Source: Welwitschia mirabilis
Taxonomy: Eukaryota > Gnetophyta > Gnetopsida > Welwitschiales
Direction of reading: 5' to 3'
DNA length: 64,000 nucleotides
NCBI GenBank assembly: GCA_051453625.1
Contig: JBOZIK010000001.1
Location: forward strand, 179,953,367-180,017,366
The position numbers were made by a program, and so were the translations under genes. The notes beneath the pieces are model-generated. The model was not told the origin of the DNA and made no database searches. It worked only from the letters and a program-made list of their open reading frames with translations. Of the stretch, positions 1 through 12,779 are shown one piece after another. The number at the start of each line of letters is the position of its first letter. Positions within the stretch are counted from its first letter, which is position 1.

Positions 1-3000
1 AATACCTATTTAGTTTGAAAGCCATATATTTTGAATTGAAATGTGAAAGACTTATATGAAAAATCAAGAATATAAGAAGCTTGGTGATAAGTTAAAAGCA
101 TTAGTATTTAAATCATTCCTTAATATGTGATGTGAATGTATTTCTTTTCTTAGAAATTTGACTATAATAGATATGAAATTTTAGATATATGTATGCTTGA
201 TTAGATTAGTTAAAATAGTTACACCAATTTATGATGGTAACAACTTGGCACTCACATTATAAAGGCTATTAGAGAAACATAATTTAACAAATGATAATAA
301 ATGAAAACTANNNNNNNNNNNNNNNNNNNNNNNNNNNNNNNNNNNNNNNNNNNNNNNNNNNNNNNNNNNNNNNNNNNNNNNNNNNNNNNNNNNNNNNNNN
401 NNNNNNNNNNAATGAAAACTATGAAAATACACATTCTACTATTTTGAAATCATATTAAAACAATGGTACACCATGCAATTTCTATAAATTTGTAAAGATG
501 CACTTCATGTAATAGCTTTGGACAACTTTTACTAACTTTTTTCTTACTTGACTGTTAGAAAAGTTTCTTCTATGAGTGTATGTGAGAGTTGAGAACTTAC
601 TTTTATGTAGTTGATATCTTTAGAGTCTATACATTCTAAGTTTTATTATATTATTAATATATAAATTTAACTTTAGTTACTATAAAGTGTTAATCTATTT
701 TTTTTTCACATTGTATTTTATCTCTTACATGCTAAAAATTATTGTAATGTTTTCATATTAACATTATTTTACATTTTTTTTATGATTATGAATAGATAGT
801 TAATTATAAGTTATGTCTTAAGTTGAATTTTACTTAAAAATGTAATTTTATTTATTTTTATGTTACTTTTACTAGTATTTTTATAAGAACTATTCAAAGC
901 TTGTTTGGAAATGAACACATATTTTAATTTTTTAAAAAACAAAACTATTTCATTTTTTTTCCTACCTTGTATTAGATGTATATAACTTATCTTCTTAGTA
1001 GATTAGCAATTTTATAAATTGCTTGGTTAATTCATTTTTAGCTATACTGGATTAATTTTATGGAAGTAATAGTTTTAAAAAAGATAATTTTAGCATACAA
1101 GAAATGCAACTTTAAAATTAATAAGGCTCTTTTTTAGGTAATAATTTATATTAGAATATATGATTACTAAGACATATATTTCACCTATTTTTAACCCTTA
1201 ATCGTTATTATTTTATCATTAGGATCATGTTGTTTTTAACATTTTATATACATTTATGTTTTATATCATAGTTGTTGAATATTATGTTTTATGTTGTTTT
1301 ATATGTGAAGTTATATTTTTGTTGTTTATTGAATTACAAATATACTTTAAGATGACTATTAAGATTATTTAAAATTAAAATATTTATAGGATGATTTCTT
1401 TCCTATATATTGTGCCTCTTTTACTATGTATCATAGATCTTTTTATACTCATATTATTAATCATTACCAAGGATGGTGGTATCCCAAATATTTCCATTTA
1501 TATGTACTAGATTCCTCCTTATGAAGTAAATATCTATAAATTACTAATAATCTGTTACTTAAGGTTAAAGCTTTCTTTAATATCCTTTTAAAACATATGT
1601 TGAAGAGCTAATATTTTCAAGCATGAGGCATTAAGTTCTAATCATGACTTCATGATATCATTATCGCTATACTAGTGCTATTCATTTTTAATACAATGCT
1701 GATCTTCAATGGTAATGCTATCCTTAATGCTTTTCTAGGATATTAATATTTACATTTATGATTTTCAATATCATTTTCTTTGTTATAGATATTTTTTATA
1801 TTTGATTCCTTGGAGAAGAATGAGATTGGCATAATGTTAATTTAAATTAATTATATTACAATAAAATGATCCTCTATAATTAAATATTAAATGTGTAACC
1901 TTGTAATTTTGAAATTGGTACTAAAACTAATCTTTTCTCTTTTTTAATTATGCTCATAGAGAACCAACAAATCTATTAGATAGAAGAAATACACATGATA
2001 TGAATCTCAAAGAGATAAAACAAAACAACCAAATTACAAGCTCTGATATTCTATTTCTTTTATATGTTATCCTCAAGTAAGAAATGTACGTGTCTTCAAT
2101 AACATTATAGTCATAAATTCAATACATTTACTTTTGTTGAGGGATTTAAAATCCTCCATCTATTTTAATCTTTTAGAAAAATGAAATTTAATTCTTTTCC
2201 TCCTAATCTAATTTATAAACAAAAAGAAATAGTATTACTTAAATAAGTTTCATTTGTAGATATAACTTCTTTAATGTTGTTTAAATATAAGTGCTTATTT
2301 TATTTTATGTTTTCTCAAATATTTTTAAGTTTTTTCCTTTATATTTATTTAAAATTATTTAAGATCATGATGAAAAATTTATTTTTAAATGTTTTACTTA
2401 AGTTAAACCTTTTCATGGTTAAACCAATCCTTTCCTTGAGTTTTATAGCATATTCCTTTAAAAAATTTATTAATAACGAAATTTAAGATATTATGAATTT
2501 GAGTTAAAAACTGATAAATAGATAAATTTAGAGGTATTAGTTCAACTTTTAAAATCATATTATCATAATGAAATTTCTCTATTTTCTTCTAGTATTTGTC
2601 TACTCTCTATAATATAGAACAACACAATGATATAGACTAGTTGGCTGAATAATGGTGTAAAAAATTATGAACATGTAGATCCTTAGTTGCCTCTTTTTAA
2701 TATTTGTTTTTCAAGTAAAAGAAGACTTTCATACCACCAATAACTTTCTAAATGATGCTTTTACATCTATAATTATTAGATCCTTATGTACCTAACTATT
2801 TATATAAGGAAATAATTTCAACATTATCATTTCTTATTTTAAAAGAAAAATCAATATCATGTGCATCACAAACTCTAAGTTTGATTTGTTGAACACTAAT
2901 CTTCATTTCCTATTGGTGTAAACAATTATCTAAAATATGAAGCCTATGTCATAAACCTTACTGTTTTTCTAATTTTTTTGAAAATCAGTGTTATGTCACT

Positions 3001-3400
3001 TACAAAGAGAAAGAGATTCAAAAGATAGTTCCATACTGACATAATATGTCTAAGGGATATTTCTTTTATCCAAGTGTGTAATTTATCAATGAAACTTTCA
3101 AAAAGTATGAGAAAGGCCAATATTGCTTTATGCCAATAAAATTATGAGATATCATGCTTTCTTAAGAAGCTCTATCTATGAGCTAGACACATATCTCTCT
3201 ATATATAATACACATTATAGGTAATAAAGCTACTAGAGTTATAATATGTAATATTGATCAAAGTTGAATTCTTAATAACTAGATCATATGGTTTAAAGAA
3301 GTCTATAAAAAAATCAATATCTTTTTATTTTAGATCTTTAATCTTATGAACAAGTCACTTTAAGATGATAAGATCTCTTATTATAAGATGATAATTTCCT
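1..3400. other. AT-rich sequence without a recognisable gene
   Basis: All six frames are closed by frequent stops. The only open frame of note (2274-2486, +) is rich in Phe, Leu and Lys, as expected from AT-rich DNA by chance. I see no transposon motif. A 100-bp gap lies at 311-410, and the 11 bases before it (300-310) recur right after it (411-421). Confidence 0.6.
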
Positions 3401-3679
3401 AAATTCTACTTAATATATTCTTTAGTTTGTGGAAAAGTAAAGTGGGGGAGACATTGAAAGCAATAAAAACTAGGATTTTGTGTGCACTAAATGCCCTCTT
3501 TGGTTTTTAGTCTTCATTTTTTATTTCACTCTATGTAGCAGTAACAACGATAGGTGCAAGGAAAGGTTTCTTAATAGAGCCAGTTAAAGAGGACATTAGA
3601 TCCTTGTCATGGTAAAGATGGAGGAGCAGAAAGACATATTTCATTCTTTGAAAGGAAACACTCTAGTCTTCTTAGTGCC

Positions 3680-4440
3680 AAATTAGGTATGGACTGAAGC
3701 TAATCTTAATCTTCACAACTATCTTTTGGATTATTTTGTTTCTATGGTGCCACACCCTCATTTTGATTTCATATGCTTCTAGGTTATCTTTAAATGAAAA
3801 GATATTTTACTTAGTAATATTATAGCCCTATCAAAAGTACTAATATTATTTTGTTTCCAACTTAATGTGGATAAAGATAGGGACTTCACCAAAGATTCTT
3901 GGTTCTCTAGGATAAGTGGTCTAGCCATGGCCTAATGGAAACTTAGGGATTAGTATGTCAAATAAGTTTTTAATAACATTATTATCTAGGTTAGGGTCAA
4001 TAATGTTTTAATAGAGTTTTTTGAAGGAACCCCTTTTAGAAAAAGTAGTCTAAAACTTTAACCATGTAATTAAATGGATAGAACCACTATGAAGGTTTCT
4101 TAATTTATGCTAGCTAAATTCTGTGTTTAAACCACTTCTAAGAACATAGAAAGGATTAAGTAGATTTAGTTTCAATCAAAATGGAGCTTTAAGAGGCTAT
4201 CCATGAAGCATGAAAATATATCCATCTCATGTAAGGTATTTTGGAATCAAGAGGCACATAGAAAATTCCTATAGAAAGAGATTGCTCAAAAGTACTTATT
4301 ATGACAAAGAGGAACATATTTAAAAGGACTGCAGGTAAAAGTTAACCTACAGTTTTTACTCAAAATAGGACATATCAAGTAAGAGTGTCATACATAGAAG
4401 AGAAAGGAGCAGTTGACAAAAAATCATGCAACACCCACTA
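3680..4440 (+). pseudogene. Possible LINE ORF1 (RNA-binding/gag-like) remnant
   Basis: A broken + frame runs through this stretch with several stops. Near its end it reads GHIKK, which resembles the middle of a CCHC zinc knuckle, although the cysteines are not preserved. Its place directly upstream of the endonuclease is where plant L1 elements carry ORF1, whose product coats the element RNA. The call rests mainly on position and weak pattern similarity. It could equally be unrelated degenerate sequence. Confidence 0.3.
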
Positions 4441-6456
4441 ATACCCAAAATAAATTTGAAATGTTAAAAGATGAAACATAAATAGGTGTTAAAAACATAG
4501 AAGATTAAGAAATGAAAAGGGATCTTGATAAGGTCTTACAAATCTAAGAGGAGGCAAAAAAAAAGGACAATTTTTCTTTACATTAAAAGGAAAAAGATAC
4601 GACAAGACACAAAGAAGAAGAAATAATAGAAATATAAGTCTACTATCAACCAAGAATCATGAACTCTATAACATAAGTAGAAAACCAATTAGTTAGGTAA
4701 AAATAAATATATAAATAGAGTTTAATCTATCTATAAGTCTTAGAGTATCCTAAACAATATTGTAAAAGACATAATAGCCACAAGAACAAATAATGATAAT
4801 AATAATGCTTTCATGGAACATAAAGGAGATGGAGACCTCCTATAGATGCAAATATTTGCTTGATATCATAAAATATTAGAAGTTAGAATTGGTATGCATA
4901 TAAGAAATAAAAATTATAAATATTTAAAAATTCATTTTTTCATAGATTTAGTAAAAATAGGCATCACTAGTATTGGGCATGCAGGATGACCAGTGATGAC
5001 TAGTAAGCTAATTTTTAATATTATTAAGTGGGCTAACTAGTACATTCAAATTACCATCAATGATGTCATTATTACAAACTATTATAACCTTGAAAATTAT
5101 AATGAATGCATTGATATAATTAGAAACATAATTAGAAGATTTTATAAAAGAAAATAGAGTATCAGAGGTAATTTTACTCAATGTATTTATAGATAGAAAA
5201 AGTGGGAAAATAATCACAGGAATCAAAGGCAAATGGAGGAATACTTGAAAATTATCAAGAAGTAAGACATGCATGATTTTAATATCAAGAAAAGTTAAAT
5301 ATATCTAGTATAATAGAAGATAAAAAGCTCAAAGAATCTTAACCAAGATTGATAAGGCTTGGATTACTAGTAGATTAATAACATCAATTCCNNNNNNNNN
5401 NNNNNNNNNNNNNNNNNNNNNNNNNNNNNNNNNNNNNNNNNNNNNNNNNNNNNNNNNNNNNNNNNNNNNNNNNNNNNNNNNNNNNNNNNNNAATCATGCA
5501 ACACCTACTAATACTCAAAATAAATTTGAAATGTTAAAGGATGAAACATAAATAGGTTTTAAAAACATAGAAGATCAAGAAATGAATAGGGATCTTGATA
5601 ATGTCTTACAAATCTAAGAGGAGGCAAAAAAGGACAATTTTACTTTACATTAAAAGGAAAAAGATAATATAAGACATGAAGAACAAGAAATAATAGAAAT
5701 ATAAGTCTACTATCAACCAAGAATCATGAACTCTATAACATAAGTATAAAACCAATTAGTTAGGTAAAAACGAATATATAAATAGAGTTTAATCTATTTA
5801 TAAGTCTTAGAGTATCCTAAACAATATTGTGAAAAACATAATAGCCACAGGAATAAACAATAATAATAATGCTTTCATGGAACATAAAGGAGATAGAGAC
5901 CTCCTATAGATGTAAATATTTGCTTGATATCATAAAAGATTAGAAGTTAGAATTGGTATGCATATAAGAAATCAAACTTCTAAATATTTAAAAATGCATT
6001 TTTTTCATAGCTTTAGTAAAAATAGGCCTCACTAGTATTGGGCATGTAGGATGACCAGCGATGACCAGTAAGCTACTTTTTAATATTATAAAGTAGGGTA
6101 ATTAGTACATTCAAATTACCATCAATTATGTCATTATCACAAACTATTATAACCTCCAAAATTATAATGAATGCATTAATATAATTGGAAACACAATTAG
6201 AAGATTTTATAAAAGAAAATAGAGTACCAGAGATGATTTCACTCAATGTATTTATAGATAGAAAAAGTGGGAAAATAATCACAGGAATGAAAGGCAAATG
6301 GAGGAATACTTGAAAATTATTAAGAAGTAAGACATGCATGATTTGAATATCAAGAAAAGTTAAATATATCTAGTATAATAGAAGCTAATAAGATCAAAGA
6401 ATCTTAACCAAGATTGATAAGGCTTCGATTACTAGCAGCTTATTAACATCAATTCC
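4422..6456. repeat. Direct duplication of about 968 bp around a 100-N gap
   Basis: Positions 4422-5391 recur at 5492-6456 with scattered substitutions and short indels. The left copy ends at the gap and the right copy starts at its far edge. It covers the LINE endonuclease. An unmerged overlap or second haplotype is more likely than a real tandem duplication. Confidence 0.9.
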
Positions 6457-6560
6457 ATTTTTGCTACATGGCCTTTTAAGAATAAGATTAGATTATAGAA
6501 CAATTATATTACAGATGAAAAAAATAACCTTCAATTGTAATTTCAATCTTGAACATTAGT
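4800..6560 (+). pseudogene. LINE endonuclease (exonuclease-endonuclease-phosphatase fold) remnant, present twice
   Basis: The family nicks genomic DNA to prime reverse transcription. At about 4,812 and again at about 5,872 the + strand reads SWNIK, matching the conserved start (SWNxRG) of plant LINE endonucleases. After the second copy, about 6,403-6,500, a frame reads KIDKAWITS and then RLDYRTIIL, matching the family C-terminus (R(I/L)DRAW..., then SDHxPI), with Ser replaced by Leu and His by Tyr. Stops interrupt all frames. The doubling is due to the direct repeat flanking the gap at 5392-5491. The two minus-strand open frames at 5008-5274 and 6073-6339 are antisense shadows of this region. 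Confidence 0.65.
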
Positions 6561-6839
6561 GGTTGAAAAGAGAGGACTTAGAGCATATAGAAAAAAATAT
6601 CTAGAATTTCTATAAGGGCATGAACCCATCCAATTTTTTCTTAAGTGGGTTGGTATAACTTAAAGTGATCCTTAATGACTAGATTAGAAAATACCGAAAA
6701 AAAAGAAAGAAATAAAAATAAAAAAAAAACCTTAGAATGTGGAAAATAAAATTGCTAAATCAAATTACGAAAATCTAGAAGAAAGAAGAGGAAAATCCAG
6801 TTAGACAAAACCAAAAAATAGAAATCCTTTTTGAGTTAC

Positions 6840-8725
6840 ATGATCTGTACAAAGACAAATAGAGTTATTGGAAATAGATATATAGAATTAAATGGCTTAA
6901 GGAGGGAGAAAGAAACTCTAAATTATTTTTTTTAAATAGCTAACTCTTAAATGTAGATAACCTAGATTAGAAGCATAAGATAGGGGGATAGAAACATTAT
7001 GGAGTAGAAGGACATAGATAGGTGCTCGAAGAANNNNNNNNNNNNNNNNNNNNNNNNNNNNNNNNNNNNNNNNNNNNNNNNNNNNNNNNNNNNNNNNNNN
7101 NNNNNNNNNNNNNNNNNNNNNNNNNNNNNNNNNNNNNNNNNNNNNNNNNNNNNNNNNNNNNNNNNNNNNNNNNNNAATAATAAGAGCCCAGGGTAACACA
7201 ACTAGACAGTGGAGTTTAATTAGTAAGACACATTAAAACTCTTCTTCCTAAGCTCATTAAACCTAATAAGGTAGGCTTTGTTAAGTTTGGATACATTAGG
7301 ACCAAATCATCCTAAATACTAAACTTATTCATTCCTGTGAAAACTATAAGTTTTTAGCCTTATTCATAAAGCTATACATAGTGGAGGCCTATGACTTAAT
7401 TAATTAGAATACTTAATNNNNNNNNNNNNNNNNNNNNNNNNNNNNNNNNNNNNNNNNNNNNNNNNNNNNNNNNNNNNNNNNNNNNNNNNNNNNNNNNNNN
7501 NNNNNNNNNNNNNNNNNNNNNNNNNNNNNNNNNNNNNNNNNNNNNNNNNNNNNNNNNNNNNNNNNNNNNNNNNNNNNNNNNNNNNNNNNNNNNNGAGATA
7601 AAAATTATTATAAGAAGAATTAAAAATAATAAGATCCTAGGGTAACACAACTGGACAGTGGAGTTTAATTAGTAAGACATATTAGACCTCTTCTTCCTAA
7701 GCTTATTAACTCTAACAAGGTAGGCTTTGTTAAGTCTAGATACATGAGAACCAAATCATCCTAAATAATGAACTCATTCATTTCAATGAAAACTACAAGT
7801 GTTTAGCCTTATTCATAAAGTTATACATAGTGGAGGCTTATGAATTAATTAATTGAAATACTTTATAGAAAATGATCATTAAAAAGGGATTTCATGATCA
7901 CATGGTAAACCTATTTATAAACCCACAAAGAATGACTAAATTATTAATCAAAATAATGGGACACCTTATGGTTTTTTCCCTTATTTAGAGGACTTAAACA
8001 AGGGGTCTTGTTATCATCCTATCTTTTTTCCTAGTGATGGATGTTATGAGTGGCTTACTAAAGAAATATAAAGATAATGAAATATCCATTAGAGGATAAC
8101 TATTCTTAAATAATTATAACATAGATGATACTATGATAACCACAAAATCTGCTAGAGAAGATGCTAGGGAAATTATGTGCAGTATGAAAGATTTTAGTGA
8201 GTTGATAGGGATAAGTATAAACTAGAATAAATATGAATTATATTTCTTTAATACCCCTAGTAGTCAAAGGTACCTTATTATTAGTGATATGGACATCAAG
8301 AAAGGAACATAATTGAATATGTATCTAAGGGTATCAATGAAAAGTTAGTACAAAATCAACACATGGAAAATTATTGTATGAAAAATAGAAAAAAGATGCA
8401 CCAAATGGAATAATTATTTCTTATCTTCTCAAACAAAGGTAGTGTTGCCTAACACTTACATTAGTTATATAACAAGATATGTAATGGTAATTATCAATCA
8501 ACCAAAAAAGATTTGTTAAATTATAAATAGTAGCTTTAAGATATTTTTTTGGTTTGGAGGCAAAGAGAAAAATAGGATTCATCTAGTTAAATTAAAAGAG
8601 ATTAATAAGACTAAAGAATTTGAGGGTCATGAATTTTTATGATATTAAGAACATCATGTTCATAGGGCAAAGGAATATCTGTAAAAATATTAGAAGAAGG
8701 TAAGACAACATGAATCCATCCTATG
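6840..8725 (+). pseudogene. LINE reverse transcriptase remnant
   Basis: In + strand frames I can follow the linker motif IKWLKEGERNSK (about 6,880), which plant LINEs carry just before the RT; then EAYDLIN (about 7,835), the first catalytic aspartate motif; then RGLKQGVLLSSYLF followed by LVMD (about 7,987), matching the family RG(V/L)xQGDPLSPYLF; then NIDDT (about 8,113) in place of YADD; then the post-RT region with WNNYFLSSQTK and FFWFGGKEKNRIHLVK (8,400-8,600), matching the family W..(K/R)LS..G and FLWGG..RK.HLV. Frames shift several times and stops are common. The region around the first Asp motif is duplicated (7176-7417 and 7625-7866). The RT identity is secure; activity is excluded. 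Confidence 0.85.
7176..7866. repeat. Direct duplication of about 240 bp around a 177-N gap
   Basis: Positions 7176-7417 recur at 7625-7866 with several per cent difference. The left copy lies between two gaps (7034-7175 and 7418-7594). It carries part of the LINE RT region. Confidence 0.85.
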
Positions 8726-9532
8726 AACATAAAATATAGAGAAAATGTGAAGTTCAATATAGTAGGTTCTTTTCCCTATTAAAAATATCTTAAATGTAAA
8801 ATATTAACTAAACAACTTGGATGTAAGTAATGAATAGAATAATTAGAAGCTTCTACTCATTTATTATGGGACAAATCATGGGAGAACTCATTATAGAAAG
8901 GAATTCTATCCAAAAAATCAATATTTTTATTTGAATCTTAGGTAAACATGCTATTCAAATTGCAAATAGGCTAGATAGGATTAACATTTAGGTTAATTCC
9001 ATCTATATTTTATGTGGTAAGATTAAAAAACCCATCCTTCATCTATTTCATAAATATAAATAGATGAGTGCGTTAATCACTCATCTACATGCCTAAATGA
9101 GCTTGATGAGATAGAACCTTTTTGTATCCAAACCATAATAATTAATGCTGTGTCTTATAAGAAGGATAATGAACTGTGTGATTTTAAGGGAATTTATAAA
9201 AAAACCCATAACAAGTAATTAGTACATTTGAAAATCCTACTCATAAACCTTTTAGTCTAGTGAACTACAAATAAAACATAGATCTTTAAGTAATGGTAGT
9301 CATGTCCAAGTGGAAGATAATGTTGAGAAGTCTATAAGAATCCTTAGTATTTAATCCCATAGAATTTTTTCATTGGTGTAAAAGGGAATGGATAGTATTT
9401 CAAAAGATAAAATTGATATTTCAACAAAGTTAAATGCTAAAGTGATGGAGATTTATAAGGAAGCTGAAACCCTAAATATAAAAGACCTTAGAAAACTCAT
9501 GATGGATTCATTTTTATGATGGCTACCCAACT

Positions 9533-9957
9533 AGATTAACTACTAGATACCTCACTAANNNNNNNNNNNNNNNNNNNNNNNNNNNNNNNNNNNNNNNNNN
9601 NNNNNNNNNNNNNNNNNNNNNNNNNNNNNNNNNNNNNNNNNNNNNNNNNNNNNNNNNNNNNNNNNNNNNNNNNNNNNNNNNNNNNNNNNNNNNNNNNNNN
9701 NNNNNNNNNNNNNNNNNNNNNNNNNNNNNNNNNNNNNNNNNNNNNNNNNNNNNNNNNNNNNNNNNNNNNNNNNNNNNNNNNNNNNNNNNNNNNNNNNNNN
9801 NNNNNNNNNNNNNNNNNNNNNNNNNNNNNNNNNNNNNNNNNNNNNNNNNNNNNNNNNNNNNNNNNNNNNNNNNNNNNNNNNNNNNNNNNNNNNNNNNNNN
9901 NNNNNNNNNNNNNNNNNNNNNNNNNNNNNNNAGATTAAATACTAGATACCTAACTAA
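9533..9957. repeat. Short direct repeat (about 26 bp) flanking a 373-N gap
   Basis: Positions 9533-9558 and 9932-9957 differ at only a few bases and abut the gap at 9559-9931. They lie at the presumed 3' end of the first LINE. Confidence 0.7.
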
Positions 9958-10089
9958 ATAAAAGCTTTCTCTTGTGTGACAGCTTATGGCTAAGATGGTT
10001 GATTTCTGCCTCATGCAATTTGATAACCATGAAAAGCTTAAAGATATGCATTTCATATCTTTACAATGTTTTTAAAACATATTAAAGGT

Positions 10090-10520
10090 TAATATTTTAC
10101 CTATTTTCTAAATTTCTTAAAATGAAGAGCTTCTTACAACATTTAGGGATCATTTTAGTCCTAATTAATAAAGAATAAAGTGCTTAGGTTGATTTAAAAG
10201 TAGAAAGATCACCAAGCCAAGATATTTTGGGTAAAAAATGTAAATGAAAAAGATTGAAAGATAAAACGAAAAAGCATGCTTTTACATGTGGGCTAGCTCT
10301 TGAGGCCCTCCATCTTTCCTNNNNNNNNNNNNNNNNNNNNNNNNNNNNNNNNNNNNNNNNNNNNNNNNNNNNNNNNNNNNNNNNNNNNNNNNNNNNNNNN
10401 NNNNNNNNNNNNNNNNNNNNATTTTGGGTAAAAAATGTAAATGAAAAATATTGAAAGAGAAAAGAAAAAAGCATGCTTTCACATGTGGGCTACCTCTTGA
10501 GGCCCTCCATATTTCATTTT
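10090..10520 (+). repeat. LTR-like sequence, with a 97-bp duplication around a gap
   Basis: Positions 10224-10320 recur at 10421-10517 around the gap at 10321-10420. The sequence (a stretch resembling 'xxggtcattttagtcc', then 'aagtgcttaggttg', then 'acatgtgggctagctc') has the feel of the LTRs of plant gypsy elements, followed by a pyrimidine-rich leader. I found no partner LTR, primer-binding site or polypurine tract, so this is only a suggestion. Confidence 0.3.
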
Positions 10521-10825
10521 TCCTTTGCTAACCTTTCCTTCTCCCTTACTTTTCATCTTCTTAGTTCTCCCTTGTTGATCCTCCTCCCCTCACTAAGAAC
10601 TTTTTTCTACCTCCTCTTCTTTATAATTTAAACCCTCTTTCCTTTCTATCTTTCTCTTTGCATTTAGGATCTATATCTTAGAGGTCCTTTAACCTGAATC
10701 TTCTCATTCATCTTCCTCCATTATTCCTCTCATATTTCCATTTCCTCCAACTCTCTTCTAGATTCTCATTCTCATCTCTATCCCTCCTTCTACTCCCCTT
10801 CTTCATTTCTTCCACTTGGCTCAAT
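10517..10825. other. Pyrimidine-rich tract of about 300 bp
   Basis: The + strand is dominated by C and T (runs such as ctttccttctcccttac and ctctatccctccttctactc). It lies just after the LTR-like segment, where plant gypsy elements often have a pyrimidine-rich leader. The open frame on the opposite strand (10708-10899) is Arg/Glu-rich only because of this bias. Confidence 0.6.
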
Positions 10826-12379
10826 AATAAGCTTATGCTAAACCTTGAGGAATCTACTCTAATATCTTTGTATTCTCTTCCCAAATTAGGAGGATACAAT
10901 CAAAATCCATAAACTTCTATCACTGCATATGCATTCAAATAGGATTCAAGGAACCAAGAAATAGCATAAGCAAGTATTCAAGTAAGTGTAGGAATTAAAT
11001 GTTGTAGGTAAAGTAATAAAGCATCTCATAATCCATAAAAGCCTAAGGAGGAATCATCTATGGAAGTTCTATATTATAAAGCTTAAATAATTTTAATAAT
11101 ATTGGGTAATAAATGCAAATATAGTTATAGACTTCCACTAACTTTATGTAAATTTCTAGGTGCGTTTCTCTAGTAGGTAAATGTTATATGACAAATAGGC
11201 CTCTAGGAGGTTCTTAAATAAGATTTGTAGTGATTTTTACCCTTTTTAGGATATTTTCATGGTCTCAACTAGTTTTTGTTTAGAAATCCTTTCATTACTT
11301 TTAATCTCGTTGTATTTCTTTTTATTTAGTCACTATCAATGTGTAGTTATAAAGTTATACTCACCCAATTATGGGATTTTTGTAAAAGCTCTACTATCTT
11401 AAATAGTATTTCTCTACTTTGTATTTATCCTTATATATATTTGATTAATAGAAAAATAAATATTTCTCCCTAGGGGAAAAAATTCTTTAAAGTTTATTGT
11501 TTTCTACTCATCTCTCAATATTTACCTAAGGATAGTTCTTAAGATTTTTTCAAAAATATTTTTGATCACACTTAATATGTAATTATTTAAATCTATTTAT
11601 TTTCCCTTATTAAATAACATGATGATAATATTATTATACTTATTTGTTTAAATCCAAATAATAAAGCATGATTAATATTATTTTATATTTTCATGTTGTT
11701 TTTTAAATAAAATATTCTTACCACTTTAGCATTTCTTCATATAAGTCTTTTGCATTTGTGCTTTCCCTAAAGCTAATATTTGCATCATTTTATACATTTC
11801 TTCAAATAAAATAAATAATTTAATATAAATATTGAAAGTAAGTTATATTCTATCCTTAACTAATTTATAATGTGACTTCTAGATATCTTAAGTAGATCCC
11901 TTTTTTGTTTTTTTATTTTTGGTTATTAAAGGGAAGTTAATTCATTGGGAATTTATGTCACACTTGTTAGGGTCATTGATTTTTTTGACTGTGTGAGAAC
12001 CAATGATTGGATCTTATTATTTTTAAAGGTAATCATCAAATACCCATGTCTTACATGTAATTTATACCCATGCATAAGAATGCATTAAATGGATGGATAT
12101 AAATCAAAAGCTAACCTATACACCATAGAACATAGATATGAGCATATTTTTTTGATTTCTAAGAATATTGAAAATTTTTCTTATTACTTTTTATTAAAGT
12201 TTAATATTTATTTTTAAAATATCTATTCCATTTATTTTTTTTAAATATTGAAAGCAAAAATCTTGTATTTCATATTTTTTTAATGTTATAAAATAAGATT
12301 AGCCCTTATAATCTATTCTGATTTGTACTTAAAAAACTTGTAATAAAACATATGAATAAATGAGGGAGAAGGATATGTA
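10826..12379. other. AT-rich sequence without a recognisable gene
   Basis: No open frame or transposon motif is visible. It may be the rest of the LTR-like sequence to its left. Confidence 0.5.
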
Positions 12380-12620
12380 ATTAGATGGAGGATAAGAGTT
12401 AAGTTTTTAAGTTTGGTTTGGATTCAAGTACTAATCCTATTTACAAGTATTGTATCTTGCATATTGTATGGTTATATGTTCATTTTCATAACAGATAATA
12501 TAGCTCTTCCTTATCTTATAAATTTGGATTTCTTATGTTTTGTTTTTAATCATTTTTGCCTTTTTTACTTTTTCATTCTTTAATATTCTTATTTTTATTA
12601 TTACACATAAAACTTTTTTT
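12380..12620. repeat. Left copy of a dispersed repeat that recurs at 19745-20000
   Basis: This stretch (with 'aagtttggtttggattcaag' and 'aacagataatatagc') aligns in the same orientation to 19745-20000 (with 'aagcttgttttgggttaaaa' and 'aatagataatggat'), at a level of divergence suggesting great age. The two copies lie outside the two LTRs of the gypsy element at 13.5-19.7 kb. They may be parts of an outer element into which the gypsy element inserted, or an extension of its LTRs. Confidence 0.55.
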
Positions 12621-12714
12621 TTTAACAATAATTGATATCATAGTGTTAGGTCTTGATCCTTGTATTCTATTGATATCATGAATAATAAACTAGCATATTA
12701 TTCTATTGAATAAT

Positions 12715-12754
12715 AAACCCTAAACCCTAAACCCTAAACCCTAAACCCTAAACC
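12715..12754. repeat. Interstitial plant telomere repeat (aaaccct x about 5.7)
   Basis: Five full units and a partial unit of the heptamer AAACCCT run without a mismatch over 40 bp. The 9-mer gaataataa lies just before the array (about 12,708-12,716, overlapping its first bases) and again shortly after it (about 12,759-12,767); a third copy lies at about 12,680. Perfect identity in a region where everything else is decayed points to a fairly recent insertion, for example at a repaired double-strand break. Confidence 0.95.
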
Positions 12755-12779
12755 ATATGAATAATAACACTTGATTTCA

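Larger units (their letters stand above)
3600..9450 (+). mobile_element. Decayed plant L1-type LINE (non-LTR retrotransposon), + strand
   Basis: Remnants occur in the order expected of a plant L1 element: a possible ORF1 with a knuckle-like end (about 3.7-4.4 kb), an apurinic-type endonuclease (about 4.8-6.5 kb), the pre-RT linker (6.84-6.98 kb), reverse transcriptase (7.36-8.3 kb) and the region after the RT (8.34-8.72 kb). Every part has many stops and frame changes, so the element is dead. The endonuclease and RT parts each appear twice because of gap-linked duplications, so the true element is shorter than this span. I could not place the 5' end, a poly(A) tail or target-site duplications. 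Confidence 0.8.

Noticed and set aside
5008-6339. Two similar 88-codon - strand frames (5008-5274 and 6073-6339)
   Set aside because: Their similarity looks like conservation, but they are the antisense of a LINE endonuclease stretch present twice through the gap-linked duplication.
4422-6456. Regular direct repeats with spacers suggesting an array (CRISPR-like or satellite)
   Set aside because: Only two copies, each ending at an assembly gap; best explained as unmerged haplotypes or contig overlaps.
9523-10056. Very long - strand frame across 9.5-10.1 kb
   Set aside because: Most of it is a run of N; the real flanks are short and not protein-like.
10708-10899. Arg/Glu-rich 63-codon - strand frame
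   Set aside because: It arises from the pyrimidine-rich tract; the composition explains the charged residues and no family fits.
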